From assembly GCA_030040265.1 (NCBI GenBank), contig JASHUB010000045.1, positions 1-18,491 of the forward strand: a stretch of 18,491 nt of DNA, given 5' to 3'. Made by a program: the position numbers and the translations under genes. Below the pieces are notes generated by a model. It worked only from the letters and a program-made list of their open reading frames with translations, did no database searches and was not told the origin of the DNA. Each line of letters opens with the position of its first letter. Position 1 is the stretch's first letter. Of this stretch, positions 1 through 7,531 are shown in pieces. This DNA comes from Microcaldota archaeon (lineage in GTDB: Archaea > Micrarchaeota > Micrarchaeia > Micrarchaeales > CABMGC01).

Positions 1-2066
1 AAGTCTCCCACGTTGCCGCAGACCGTGCACACCGGCTCCACGGTGGCCCTCCTGCCGCAGTCGTAGCAGTACGCTCCGATTATGGTCCTCTTGCAGTTGC
101 CGCACCTGTACCGCGCCATCTCCACGGTGAGGTCGGTGCTGCCGAACTTCTTCGAAGCGAGCGAGTAAGCTTTCGCGACGTCCCTCTCCTTCCCTCCCGT
201 GTTGCCCAATGGGAAAAGGACGTGCGGCGCAGGCTTCATCAGCCTCTCCTTTGCCTTCTCCGGCCTGCCTATCCTGGAGCCTATGAAAGTGGAGCGCTTC
301 ATTATCTTGAACGGCGCGATCCTGTTCGTGAACGCTATTATGTCCTCGCTCTCGTCCCCAGCGTACCTGTCCACAACGAGCTCGTTCAGCGCGAGCGCGC
401 CATCCTCTCCCTGGACGAATCCCAGCGACGCCAGCAGGCACTGCGCAGCCTCCTTCTCCAGCGACGCCTTGCCCATCTCCATCTTGTGCGGCACCGTGAG
501 CAGCTCCAGCGTCCTCTTGACGCTCTTGTCAACTGCAAAGTCAAGGCGCTCGATCCCGAACAGCGACTCCGATGTCTTTGTCAGGTTGGAGCCACGTATC
601 AGCGCAAGCGCAAGTTCCTCAACCTGCTTCCTGTTCACCGCCTGGAACTCGAGCAGGTACTTCGGATGCATCGGAACTCCGTGTTTCAGCGACAGGAGAT
701 AAGCATCCCTGAATGCCAGGTCGCCTTTCGGAACTGCGCCGCCGGCCTTCTCGAGCTGCGCCTCCCACAGCTCCTCCACGTAGCTCGTCGGCTGCAGAGG
801 CGTGTTCGACTTCTTGAAGTCGCCATAGGTGCATAGCATATCACCGAGGCAGATGAACTCCTCTATCTCGTCGCGGATCCGCATCGCGGTATCGTAATCG
901 TTGACTCTCAGCGCCTCTCCAGACTTGAGCCTGACGAACGGCCCCTCTATCGTGTCCACAGGCACTGCGACGCATCCCTTCCCGGGAAACTCGATCTTCA
1001 GCTGCGTGCCTATCGCTATGAAGTTGGCAGTCAGCACCATCGTTGCGACGTTGAAGCCCTTCGACGCGATGCCGGTGAACCTGGACCTGCCGTACCTTAG
1101 CCTGAATCCTCCGTACAGGCCGGGGTATGAGAATATGGGCCTCCCCGCAACAAGCTCCTCGAGGAACGCGCCTGCGCTCTTCGACTTCTCCTGCTCGCCG
1201 CCCTTCTTCGCCTTGTCAACGTGGATGACCTTCTCCAACCAGTCCCATTCCAGGCCTGCGTACTTGACCTCCTTGTAGAGCTTCTTCGCCTTCTGTGCGA
1301 CCCCCTCGCAGAGGACCAACGGAATCCCGCTCCTGACCCTGTTCGTCACGTTCACCTCGCTGCCGTCAGGCGCGATCCTCTTCATGTTCATGTGGACGCT
1401 TACCTCTATGCTCTCTGTCGGCAGGCCGTCAACGCAGATCGGGCAGTTAGACACCACCGCCCTGAGGTCCTCGTCAGGCGGCTTGTATTGCAGCCTCGCA
1501 GCCCTGGTGTGGTAGAGTTCGGTCTCCTCGACGTACCTCTCCACCTCCTCCTGCGTAGGCTTATAGACGCCAATCCCGAACATCTTCCTAGCGCAGTCGG
1601 CCAGCGCTACGGAAAGCGCCGCGGCCGTGCCCCCGGCCCCTCTTATCGGGCCCGCATACTGCACCGCGATGTAGTCCGTGCCGTCCTGGTTCTTGAAGTA
1701 CTCGACGCCCTGGATGCCTTCGGTGGGCGCAACCAGTATGCCTTCCGTGTTCACAGCGGTGCCGACCTTGACCGCAAGGCTTATCCTGGCTATCTTGTCG
1801 TAGTTGTCGAACGCAGGATTCGTGCATATCTCTTTCACGACATCGAAAGCGAGCGCGCTCCTGGACTGGGCCTTTGCAAGCTTGCGTATCAGGTCCGCGA
1901 TCCCCTTCACGCGTATGAGCCCCTCGACCCTGCTGGCGAGGTCCGGCGCAGGGGTTATCTCGATGTGCTCCTTCGGGTCTATTCCTTTCGCGCGCGCAAC
2001 TTTTGCGACTTCGTAGGCTCTGGCGAAATCGTCGGAAAGCGATTTGAAGTATTCCTCTATCTCCAT
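1..2066 (-). CDS. polC: DNA polymerase D large subunit DP2 (5' part, cut by window edge)
   Basis: This is the catalytic large subunit of the archaeal replicative family D DNA polymerase, which acts with DP1. The first 688 codons are present from the ATG at 2066; the frame stays open to the left edge, so the C-terminal part, including the expected catalytic aspartates, is outside. The N-terminus reads MEIEEYFKSLSDDFARAYEV. The family signature YAGPIRGAGGTAAA lies at residues 137-150. Near residues 660-686 there are three CxxC pairs (RCGNC, CYDCG, CTVCG), a zinc-ribbon-like cluster typical of the family. The start lies 2 nt after the DP1 stop, with GTGATC just before the ATG as a possible ribosome site, so the two subunits are translationally linked. 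I see no frameshift or intein in this part. The assignment is firm; the full length (usually 1,100-1,300 residues) cannot be seen. Confidence 0.96.
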   Translation of the reverse strand, partial: MEIEEYFKSLSDDFARAYEVAKVARAKGIDPKEHIEITPAPDLASRVEGLIRVKGIADLIRKLAKAQSRSALAFDVVKEICTNPAFDNYDKIARISLAVKVGTAVNTEGILVAPTEGIQGVEYFKNQDGTDYIAVQYAGPIRGAGGTAAALSVALADCARKMFGIGVYKPTQEEVERYVEETELYHTRAARLQYKPPDEDLRAVVSNCPICVDGLPTESIEVSVHMNMKRIAPDGSEVNVTNRVRSGIPLVLCEGVAQKAKKLYKEVKYAGLEWDWLEKVIHVDKAKKGGEQEKSKSAGAFLEELVAGRPIFSYPGLYGGFRLRYGRSRFTGIASKGFNVATMVLTANFIAIGTQLKIEFPGKGCVAVPVDTIEGPFVRLKSGEALRVNDYDTAMRIRDEIEEFICLGDMLCTYGDFKKSNTPLQPTSYVEELWEAQLEKAGGAVPKGDLAFRDAYLLSLKHGVPMHPKYLLEFQAVNRKQVEELALALIRGSNLTKTSESLFGIERLDFAVDKSVKRTLELLTVPHKMEMGKASLEKEAAQCLLASLGFVQGEDGALALNELVVDRYAGDESEDIIAFTNRIAPFKIMKRSTFIGSRIGRPEKAKERLMKPAPHVLFPLGNTGGKERDVAKAYSLASKKFGSTDLTVEMARYRCGNCKRTIIGAYCYDCGRRATVEPVCTVCGNVGD

Positions 2067-2068
2067 GA

Positions 2069-3595
2069 TCACAACCTGTTGAAGTCCACAAGGTTCATGT
2101 TCATGCCCCTTGTCTCGTACACCGACAGTATTCCCGGCGTGGGCAGGTGCCCCTGCTTCATCTGGTACGAAGTCTTCGACTGGAAAGTCCCGCTGTTCAC
2201 AGCCAGCGTCCCGTGGTAGTCGGCAGAGCCGTTCTTGTGGATGTGCCCCATGTGCAGTATGTCGGGCACCTCGCTTATCACCATCGGATCCTTCTTGCTC
2301 GGCACGATGACGTTGCCACCGTAGACTGGCGACAGGTGCCTGCGCTTGAGCATCTCCACCATCACCGCTTCGGGCTTGGTGTAGCTGCTTCCAGGCACCA
2401 CGTGTATCACGGAGTCGAGCGATGTCCCGTGATAAGAGAGCGTCTTGAGCCCGTGCATCGTTATGTAAGCAGGATTGGAGAGGATGTGTATGTTGTCCTT
2501 CTTGAAGTCGCTCATGAGTTCGGTTGTGAGCGGCGGCTGCGGCTCTGCGCGCTGCACCGCGTCGTGGTTTCCAGGCAGCACGAATATCTCGATGTAATCG
2601 GGCACGGTTGAGAGGTAGTCGAACAGCACAGAGTACTGCTTGTACACGTCGACTATCTCCAGCTCCTTGTCCTGGTTGGGATAAACGCCGATGCCGTCCA
2701 CAAGGTCGCCAGCCAGCACCATGTACTTGACCTTGCTCACAAGGTCCTTCCTGGCGTCCACGCCCCCGTTTATCCATTCGAGGAACTTCTCGAAGTGCTT
2801 CTCCATGAAGAGCTTGCTGCCTATGTGGATGTCGGATAGGAATGCTATTGCAAGGTCCTGCTCGGTGTTCTTCCTTGTCCGTATAGGGATGTCCGGCCAG
2901 ACAAGCGACTTCGCGACAACGAACGGACCAGAGGTCTTCCCGTTGACCGCAACAACCTCGTCAACGATCACCCTGTTCGCAGAATCGAACAGGTTGTTCG
3001 GCCCGCCGCGCTCCCTTTCCTGTTTGTAGACGATGATCTTGGCCGTGCCGGTCTCGTCCTCCAGGGTTATCATCAAGTGCCCCTTCTTCGTTATTATCTT
3101 GTCATAGACTATCCCGACAACCGTCACCTCCCTCCCGTCAGCGAACGAGGAGAGGTTCTCTATCTTGTTGACCATGCCGAAGCTGGTATTGACCCTGTTG
3201 CGCTCCAGAAGCTCCCTCAGCCTCCTGTACCTGTCGTTGAAGTATTCCGCGAAGTCGGCGACGCCGGAGGTGGTCTTCTCGAAACCGACGTTCCTAGTGC
3301 TGAACGAGGCGTCAATCTCCTTGGCCATCGGCTTGAAGTCCGCCGACCTGATTATCTCAACGTGGACAGGCTGCTTCTCCTCAGCGCGAAGCTTGTCAAG
3401 TATCTCGAGCAGGTTGTGCTTGTCAAGTATGTTGACCTGCCCCTCCTTCGCGAAGTGGGTCGTGACGTGCGCGATCAATGATTCGAGGTCCACTCCTTTC
3501 AGGTCAGCGTCCGTCACGTCGGAGCTGATTATGACCTTTCCGCTCAGCCTATCGGCAAGCTCGACAATAAGGGTACCCCCGGCCAATAACATCAC
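2069..3595 (-). CDS. polB: DNA polymerase D small subunit DP1 (3'-5' exonuclease)
   Basis: DP1 is the proofreading exonuclease subunit of PolD. The 508-residue protein has an N-terminal helical region, an OB-fold around residues 140-235 and a calcineurin-like phosphoesterase domain from about residue 248. The metal and catalytic motifs are all present: DIH at 255-257, GDLVDG at 296-301, GNHD at 342-345, YHGTS from 388 and GHIH at 450-453, so the nuclease is probably active. It is shorter than the roughly 600-residue Pyrococcus type, mainly in the N-terminal region. The start is GTG at 3595 immediately followed by ATG at 3592; either could be used, and the ATG is a normal choice. It is the first gene of the operon with DP2, 2 nt downstream. 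A weak TATA-like box overlaps an inverted repeat just upstream (3608-3621). Confidence 0.96.
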   Translation of the reverse strand: MMLLAGGTLIVELADRLSGKVIISSDVTDADLKGVDLESLIAHVTTHFAKEGQVNILDKHNLLEILDKLRAEEKQPVHVEIIRSADFKPMAKEIDASFSTRNVGFEKTTSGVADFAEYFNDRYRRLRELLERNRVNTSFGMVNKIENLSSFADGREVTVVGIVYDKIITKKGHLMITLEDETGTAKIIVYKQERERGGPNNLFDSANRVIVDEVVAVNGKTSGPFVVAKSLVWPDIPIRTRKNTEQDLAIAFLSDIHIGSKLFMEKHFEKFLEWINGGVDARKDLVSKVKYMVLAGDLVDGIGVYPNQDKELEIVDVYKQYSVLFDYLSTVPDYIEIFVLPGNHDAVQRAEPQPPLTTELMSDFKKDNIHILSNPAYITMHGLKTLSYHGTSLDSVIHVVPGSSYTKPEAVMVEMLKRRHLSPVYGGNVIVPSKKDPMVISEVPDILHMGHIHKNGSADYHGTLAVNSGTFQSKTSYQMKQGHLPTPGILSVYETRGMNMNLVDFNRL

Positions 3596-3607
3596 TGCTG
3601 AAATAAT

Positions 3608-3621
3608 GCACTAATAAGTGC
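3608..3621 (-). promoter_or_regulatory. Inverted repeat over the putative polD promoter
   Basis: GCACT-aata-AGTGC is a perfect 5-bp inverted repeat with a 4-nt spacer. Read on the minus strand it contains CTTATTAG, the only TATA-like stretch a suitable distance from the DP1 start (about 20-25 nt). It may be the core promoter with an overlapping operator, or coincidence. Only the repeat itself is directly seen. Confidence 0.35.
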
Positions 3622-3651
3622 AGTTGGTATGATGCTTTAGTCCAGCCAAAG

Positions 3652-3659
3652 TTTATAAG
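3652..3659 (+). promoter_or_regulatory. TATA box for the RmlD-like gene
   Basis: TTTATAAG is preceded by an A-rich stretch (GCCAAAG) that fits a TFB recognition element. Its centre is about 27 nt before the ATG at 3682, so the transcript would be leaderless or nearly so. This is the canonical archaeal spacing. Confidence 0.65.
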
Positions 3660-3681
3660 TCTTCAAAAGAAAGGGGTTATC

Positions 3682-4545
3682 ATGAGGATACTGATAATAG
3701 GGGCGAGCAGCTACATCGGCGCGAGGCTGTACCTAGACCTCAAGAGGAAGTTCGAGGTCGTGCAAGGGACGTACAACTCCAACCCGTTGCTCACAAACCT
3801 GATACCGCTGGACGCGCGCGATTCGGCCTCGATGATGGACGTCGTCAAGAGGGCGAGGCCGGATGTCATAATAGACGTGGTCGCCAACCCGGACGCAAAG
3901 TGGTGCGCCGACCACCAAAAGGAGGCGCAGGACATCAACGTCAACACGGCCAAGAACGCCGCGGATGCCGCAAACGCAGTTAAGGCAAAGCTGATCTACA
4001 TATCGTCGCTCGCAGCGCGCAACCCGGTCAATGTTTACGCGAAGACGAAGCTCGACGCGGAGGCCGAGGCGAAGAACGCAAAGTACGGGTGGCTCATCCT
4101 GAGGCCTGGCCACGTGATAGGAATGAGCCCGAACACCGTCAACGAAAGATACTTCAACAACATAATCAAGGATGCGAAGAACAACAACGAATCCATACTC
4201 GATTCATCTGCGAAGCTGAACCCGACCTGGGTCGGGCACATCTCGGAGGTGATAGCATTCGCGATAAACAACAATGTCTACGGTGCGGTCGTGCCCATCG
4301 TGTCCAACGCGCTGCGCTCCAGATACGACCTCGCACGCGACCTCTTCGGGAAGTTCGGGTTCAAGCTCCTGCCTCGCGATGAACACAGGGACACGTTCGG
4401 AGGGCTCGTTGATGACAGCGAGCTGAGGAGGCTCAGGATGCCCACGTACAGTTATCCGGAGATAATCGCAAAGGTGCAGAGCGAGGTGAAGCGGAACTAC
4501 CCCAGCCTCGTCCCCGCTGAGCAAAGTCGTAGGGAAGATTTATAA
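3682..4545 (+). CDS. NAD(P)-dependent reductase/epimerase, RmlD-like extended SDR
   Basis: This 287-residue protein belongs to the extended short-chain dehydrogenase superfamily and most resembles dTDP-4-dehydrorhamnose reductase (RmlD). The Rossmann nucleotide-binding motif is GASSYIG at residues 7-13, a variant of GxxGxxG. The catalytic YxxxK is Y119/K123, with the serine strand YISSLAA at 106-112. Substrate is not determinable: RmlD acts on dTDP-sugars, but no other rhamnose-pathway gene (RmlA, B or C) is in the window. The start is fixed by the ATG about 27 nt after a TATA box. It is divergent from polD and ends inside the next TATA box (its TAA is part of TTTATAAA). It appears monocistronic. 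Family membership is firm and specificity open. Confidence 0.85.
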   Translation: MRILIIGASSYIGARLYLDLKRKFEVVQGTYNSNPLLTNLIPLDARDSASMMDVVKRARPDVIIDVVANPDAKWCADHQKEAQDINVNTAKNAADAANAVKAKLIYISSLAARNPVNVYAKTKLDAEAEAKNAKYGWLILRPGHVIGMSPNTVNERYFNNIIKDAKNNNESILDSSAKLNPTWVGHISEVIAFAINNNVYGAVVPIVSNALRSRYDLARDLFGKFGFKLLPRDEHRDTFGGLVDDSELRRLRMPTYSYPEIIAKVQSEVKRNYPSLVPAEQSRREDL

Positions 4546-4546
4546 A
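4539..4546 (+). promoter_or_regulatory. TATA box driving the structured ABC leader
   Basis: TTTATAAA overlaps the stop codon of the upstream reductase. Standard spacing puts the transcription start near 4566-4572, just before the structured leader and about 90 nt before the ABC ATPase start. Such a long leader is exceptional in this window, where most TATA boxes sit close to the start codon. Confidence 0.6.
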
Positions 4547-4575
4547 GTCCGAACTTCACAATTCTACTAGCAGTT

Positions 4576-4655
4576 GATTGAAATGGCATTATAGAATGCT
4601 TTTCCTGATTCGCGCGCCGTTTCGGCGCTAGCGAGCCACTTCAATCTTAGGAAAA
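4576..4655 (+). ncRNA. Candidate structured leader RNA / translational switch of the ABC exporter
   Basis: Nearly every base can be assigned to a helix. P1: 4576-4587 with 4635-4646, 11 of 12 pairs, one A-C mismatch. P2: GCATT-atag-AATGC, 4586-4599, sharing two bases with P1. P3: 4610-4619 with 4623-4634, ten pairs around GCGCCG-ttt-CGGCGC with a 2-nt bulge (4629-4630). The linker TTTTCCT (4600-4606) is perfectly complementary to AGGAAAA (4649-4655), which contains the putative SD of the ATPase; the pairing extends to nine pairs with one G-U (4600-4608 with 4647-4655). Zero nucleotides join P1 to the SD strand, so full P1 and full SD pairing look mutually exclusive, as in a translational on/off switch. 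The pairings are seen; the function is inferred. I recognise no known riboswitch class. Alternatives are a processing signal, a small RNA or a decayed inverted-repeat element. Confidence 0.55.
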
Positions 4656-4658
4656 TTG

Positions 4659-5645
4659 GTGATTACTACGAGAGAGTCAATAATACGTGTTGAAAACGTT
4701 TCAAAGGCATTCAGGGTCTACGATACAAAGGACCAGGGCATTCTATCGACCTTCAAGAGGAGGTACTACACGAACCAGGCCCTGGACAGCGTGAGCTTCG
4801 ACGTGAAGAGGGGCGAGATACTCGCCCTGCTGGGCAGGAACGGAAGCGGCAAGTCCACCATGATAAAGATCCTGATGGGCATACTGCACCAGGACGCTGG
4901 ACAAGTGTCCATCATGGGTCTGAACCCATACAACGACAGGATAAGGATGTCGATGCAGACCGGGGTGGTGCTCGGCGCACACAACCAGCTTTACTGGAAC
5001 GTCCCGGCGATCGACACGTTCAACCTGAACAAGGTGCTGTACAATATCCCGGATACCGAGTTCGAGACGAGGCTGTCACGCCTAGTAGAACTGCTTGATG
5101 TCAGGGACATCTACAAGAGGCAGGTGAGGGTGCTCTCGCTTGGCGAGCGAATGAAATGCAACTTCATCGCTTCTGTGCTCCACGAGCCAAGGCTTGTGCT
5201 GCAGGACGAGCCCACGATCGGCGTGGACCTGCCATCCAGGAACGCGATAGCGAACACCATAGTCGAGATGCGTAAGAAGCTAGGGACCACGTTTGTGCTC
5301 ACCACGCACGTTGTGGACGACATACTCATCGCTGACAGGATTGTCCTTTTGGACAAGGGCAAGAAGCTGTTCGACGGCGACGGCACAGACATAAGGAAGC
5401 TGACGAGCAGCAAGATACAGGTCGACCTCCGCTTCAGCGGCAGCGTGCCCCAGAAGGCGCTCAGGCTCGGAAGCGTCCTAAGCAGGAAGAGCAGCAGCGT
5501 GAGGCTGGAGATAGACCCAGCGCGGCTCAAGTCGAAGGAGTTCATAGGCATGCTGCGGAGCAAGGACCTGGTCGATTACAGGATATCTGAGCCGGGCCTG
5601 AGCTACCTGCTAAGCATGCTGTACTCCTCGCTGGGAAAGAAGTGA
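4659..5645 (+). CDS. ABC-2 type exporter ATP-binding protein (COG4586-like)
   Basis: This 328-residue cytoplasmic ATPase powers the two permeases that follow. Motifs, in order: Walker A GRNGSGKST at about 59-67, Q-loop glutamine near 110, signature LSLGERMK near 159-166 (LSLGE in place of LSGGQ), Walker B RLVLQDEPT near 178-186, D-loop GVD and switch histidine in TTHVVDD near 217. Walker B has Gln just before the catalytic Asp-Glu, where an aliphatic residue is usual. The insertion before Walker A (DTKDQGILSTFKRRYY) matches the COG4586 subfamily, which pairs with COG4587/COG3694 permeases. The last 100 residues are an accessory domain. No ATG is available: the in-frame stop at 4629-4631 leaves TTG 4656 or GTG 4659. 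I prefer GTG, which has AGGA 6 nt upstream. Substrate is unknown. Confidence 0.88.
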   Translation: MITTRESIIRVENVSKAFRVYDTKDQGILSTFKRRYYTNQALDSVSFDVKRGEILALLGRNGSGKSTMIKILMGILHQDAGQVSIMGLNPYNDRIRMSMQTGVVLGAHNQLYWNVPAIDTFNLNKVLYNIPDTEFETRLSRLVELLDVRDIYKRQVRVLSLGERMKCNFIASVLHEPRLVLQDEPTIGVDLPSRNAIANTIVEMRKKLGTTFVLTTHVVDDILIADRIVLLDKGKKLFDGDGTDIRKLTSSKIQVDLRFSGSVPQKALRLGSVLSRKSSSVRLEIDPARLKSKEFIGMLRSKDLVDYRISEPGLSYLLSMLYSSLGKK

Positions 5646-5649
5646 TGAC

Positions 5650-6444
5650 ATGGCAAACGGATACCTCGCAGTGTTCAAGATCTCCTTCAAGGAGTTTCTC
5701 TCTTACAAGTCTAGCGCAGCCCTTACGGCCGCGCTGACCCTAGTATATCCGCTGCTGCTGGTGTTCGTCTGGAAGGCCGTGTACGCCAGCACCGGCGGCG
5801 CAACGATAGGCGGGCTCACGCTGAACCAGATGTACGTGTATTTCTTCTTCAACGTGGTCGGCCTGCTAGTCGCGGAGTCGTTCATAGTGTGGCAGATGCG
5901 CGACTGCGTCAAGGAAGGGTGCCTGGCATCTGACCTGGCGAGGCCTGTCGCATATCCGAAGTTCATCTTCGCAACCGCGCTGTCGCAGCCCGTGTTCAAC
6001 ATCGTATTCGCAGGCATCCCGCTAGTTGCACTGCTGATTGTCGCGACCGGAATAACGGTCACGCCGCTGACACTGGCGATGTTCGCGCTGGCGCTGTGCG
6101 TAGATTACGCCATAGCGAACCTGTTCTCGTTCATCTTCGGGACGCTGACAATATACCTGACCGACGTGTCCGGGCTGTTCAACGCGTTCCTTGGAATGGC
6201 GACGCTGCTGGGCGGAGGCGTGATGCCGCTGCTGCTGTTCCCCGCGTGGGCGCAGCATGTGCTGTACCTGCTGCCGTTCCAGTTCATAGTCTTCGTGCCG
6301 TCTGCGGTTATGACAGGCCTGATAACGGCGCAGGCGTTCCTCGGGTTCATGGCGGTCGGCGCCGCATGGATAGCAGCGCTGCTCGTGGTCGCGTGGCTGC
6401 TTTGGAAGAAGGCAAGAGTGATGATCAACGCGGTGGGCGTATGA
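5650..6444 (+). CDS. ABC-2 type permease, first subunit
   Basis: This 264-residue integral membrane protein has about six hydrophobic segments. An amphipathic N-terminus (FKISFKEFLSYKSSAALTAA) leads into the first segment, which is typical of ABC2_membrane_6 / COG4587-COG3694 permeases. The loop after the second segment has QMRDCVKEGCLASDLARPV, matching the family pattern in which a conserved Leu-x-x-Pro-Val region follows the coupling segment. The ATG lies 4 nt after the ATPase stop, with GTGAT close upstream as an SD-like site. It overlaps the second permease by ATGA. With the ATPase it would form an exporter of unknown substrate, probably as a heterodimeric membrane part. Confidence 0.86.
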   Translation: MANGYLAVFKISFKEFLSYKSSAALTAALTLVYPLLLVFVWKAVYASTGGATIGGLTLNQMYVYFFFNVVGLLVAESFIVWQMRDCVKEGCLASDLARPVAYPKFIFATALSQPVFNIVFAGIPLVALLIVATGITVTPLTLAMFALALCVDYAIANLFSFIFGTLTIYLTDVSGLFNAFLGMATLLGGGVMPLLLFPAWAQHVLYLLPFQFIVFVPSAVMTGLITAQAFLGFMAVGAAWIAALLVVAWLLWKKARVMINAVGV

Positions 6445-7232
6445 GCGAAGGATTCATAAGAAACGTGCGGGTTTACCTGGCCCTCCAGAAGATCCAGTGG
6501 AAGGAGCAGCTTAGCTACCGCGCGTCGTTCGTGATATACCTTGTGTTCTTCCTGCTGCTCGCCCTGCAGAACTTCGTAGCGATAACGATAATATACGGCG
6601 TCTCGTCAGGGATACTCGGCTGGAGCTACTACCAGATGCTCGCGCTAACGTCCACGGCAACGCTGCTGTTCTGCATCATCGTGTACACAGTGGACCCGAA
6701 CTGGCTCGTTGAGGAGCTGACCAAGGGCAGCCTGGACCAGCACCTCGCGCGCCCGGTCAACACGCAGCTAGCGCTGCTTTCCAGGACCGGGTCGAAGGAG
6801 GTCGTGTCATCGGTAGCCGGGGCAATAGTCATCCTTGCATACACGTTGCTGCACCTGAGCTTCACCCCGCTCGAGTTCGCCGGATTCGTCCTGCTCTTCC
6901 TGACAGGGCTGTTCACGCTGCTCTCGGTCTGGCTGCTCATAATAGTCGGATCGTACCACCTGTTCAAGAAGGGCGGGTTCCTGTACACGATGCAGGGCAT
7001 CTTCCAGACCAGCGGCCAGTACCCCATAGGGCTGTTCGGCATATTCGGCGGGCTTGTGCTCACTCTCGTCTTCCCGGTAGCGTTAGCCACGAACTACCCA
7101 GTGGCCGTCCTAACCGGCCAGCTGAGCCCTGCCTCATATCTGGGAATGCTTGCGCTGGCAATTGTGATAATGGTCCTCGCATACAAGGGGACCGGCGAGC
7201 TGATGAAGAGATACGTCAGCGGCGGAGGCTAG
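6441..7232 (+). CDS. ABC-2 type permease, second subunit
   Basis: This is the second membrane subunit, 263 residues with about six hydrophobic segments. The ATG at 6441 overlaps the first permease's TGA in an ATGA junction, with GGTG 5 nt upstream, so the longer open frame that begins near 6096 is not the true gene. The N-terminal LALQKIQWKEQLSYRASFVI and the downstream ELTKGSLDQHLARPV parallel the equivalent positions of the first permease (FKEFLSYKSSAA and CLASDLARPV), showing that the two are distant paralogues of the same family. Its TAG shares the palindrome CTAG (7229-7232) with the stop of the convergent UPF0147 gene, leaving no room for a terminator between them. Confidence 0.86.
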   Translation: MSEGFIRNVRVYLALQKIQWKEQLSYRASFVIYLVFFLLLALQNFVAITIIYGVSSGILGWSYYQMLALTSTATLLFCIIVYTVDPNWLVEELTKGSLDQHLARPVNTQLALLSRTGSKEVVSSVAGAIVILAYTLLHLSFTPLEFAGFVLLFLTGLFTLLSVWLLIIVGSYHLFKKGGFLYTMQGIFQTSGQYPIGLFGIFGGLVLTLVFPVALATNYPVAVLTGQLSPASYLGMLALAIVIMVLAYKGTGELMKRYVSGGG

Positions 7233-7507
7233 TTGGTCTCCTTTATCGATTCGAGGAGGCTGAGTATGTTCCAGATGACCGTCCGAGCGTACGGCGGCAG
7301 GTTGATGTCGTTGCTCACTTCATCGATCTTGTACGTCGCTGTCGAGCTGCGCACGGCGTAGCTGTCCTTCTGGTCGAGGGCCTTCTTCGCCTCGTCCAGC
7401 GCGCTCTTCACGTTCCTCGGCACGCTGTTGTCGTTCAGCAGCATCTCCAGCTGCTGCTTTACCTGCGTTATCGTCTCGTCGAACTTTGCGTTTTCTTTGT
7501 CTGTCAT
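7229..7507 (-). CDS. UPF0147 family protein
   Basis: This 92-residue, highly charged helical protein matches the archaeal UPF0147 family, with the characteristic VPRNVKSALDEAKKAL helix and a C-terminal LPPYARTVIWNILSLLE segment. Function is unknown for the family; no catalytic motif or membrane segment is visible. The ATG at 7507 has a good ribosome site, AGGTGA (minus strand, 7517-7512), 4 nt upstream. The gene begins only 24 nt after the 3' end of tRNA-Arg, with no space for its own promoter, so it is probably read from the tRNA promoter or from tatD. It is convergent with the ABC permease and shares its stop palindrome. Confidence 0.85.
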   Translation of the reverse strand: MTDKENAKFDETITQVKQQLEMLLNDNSVPRNVKSALDEAKKALDQKDSYAVRSSTATYKIDEVSNDINLPPYARTVIWNILSLLESIKETN

Positions 7508-7531
7508 GTCGTCACCTGTCTGAGACTCTCA

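Noticed and set aside
199..2219. Several plus-strand open frames over the DP2 region, including one of 332 codons at 1221-2219
   Set aside because: They are antisense to a well-conserved polymerase subunit in GC-rich sequence, read as Arg/Leu/Val/His-rich noise, and have no promoter or ribosome site.
4576..4646. Leader inverted repeat as a transposon remnant or CRISPR repeat (it contains ATTGAAA)
   Set aside because: There is a single copy, no clear target-site duplication (only TT on both sides) and no repeat array; the complementarity to the SD and the upstream TATA box fit a leader better. The mobile-element option is not fully excluded.
4576..4646. Leader hairpins as a terminator of the reductase gene
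   Set aside because: No U-tract follows the stems, and a TATA box lies just upstream at the end of the reductase gene.
6096..6440. Upstream extension of the second permease frame
   Set aside because: The sequence is Arg-rich and non-hydrophobic and overlaps the first permease; the ATGA junction at 6441 with GGTG upstream is the natural start.
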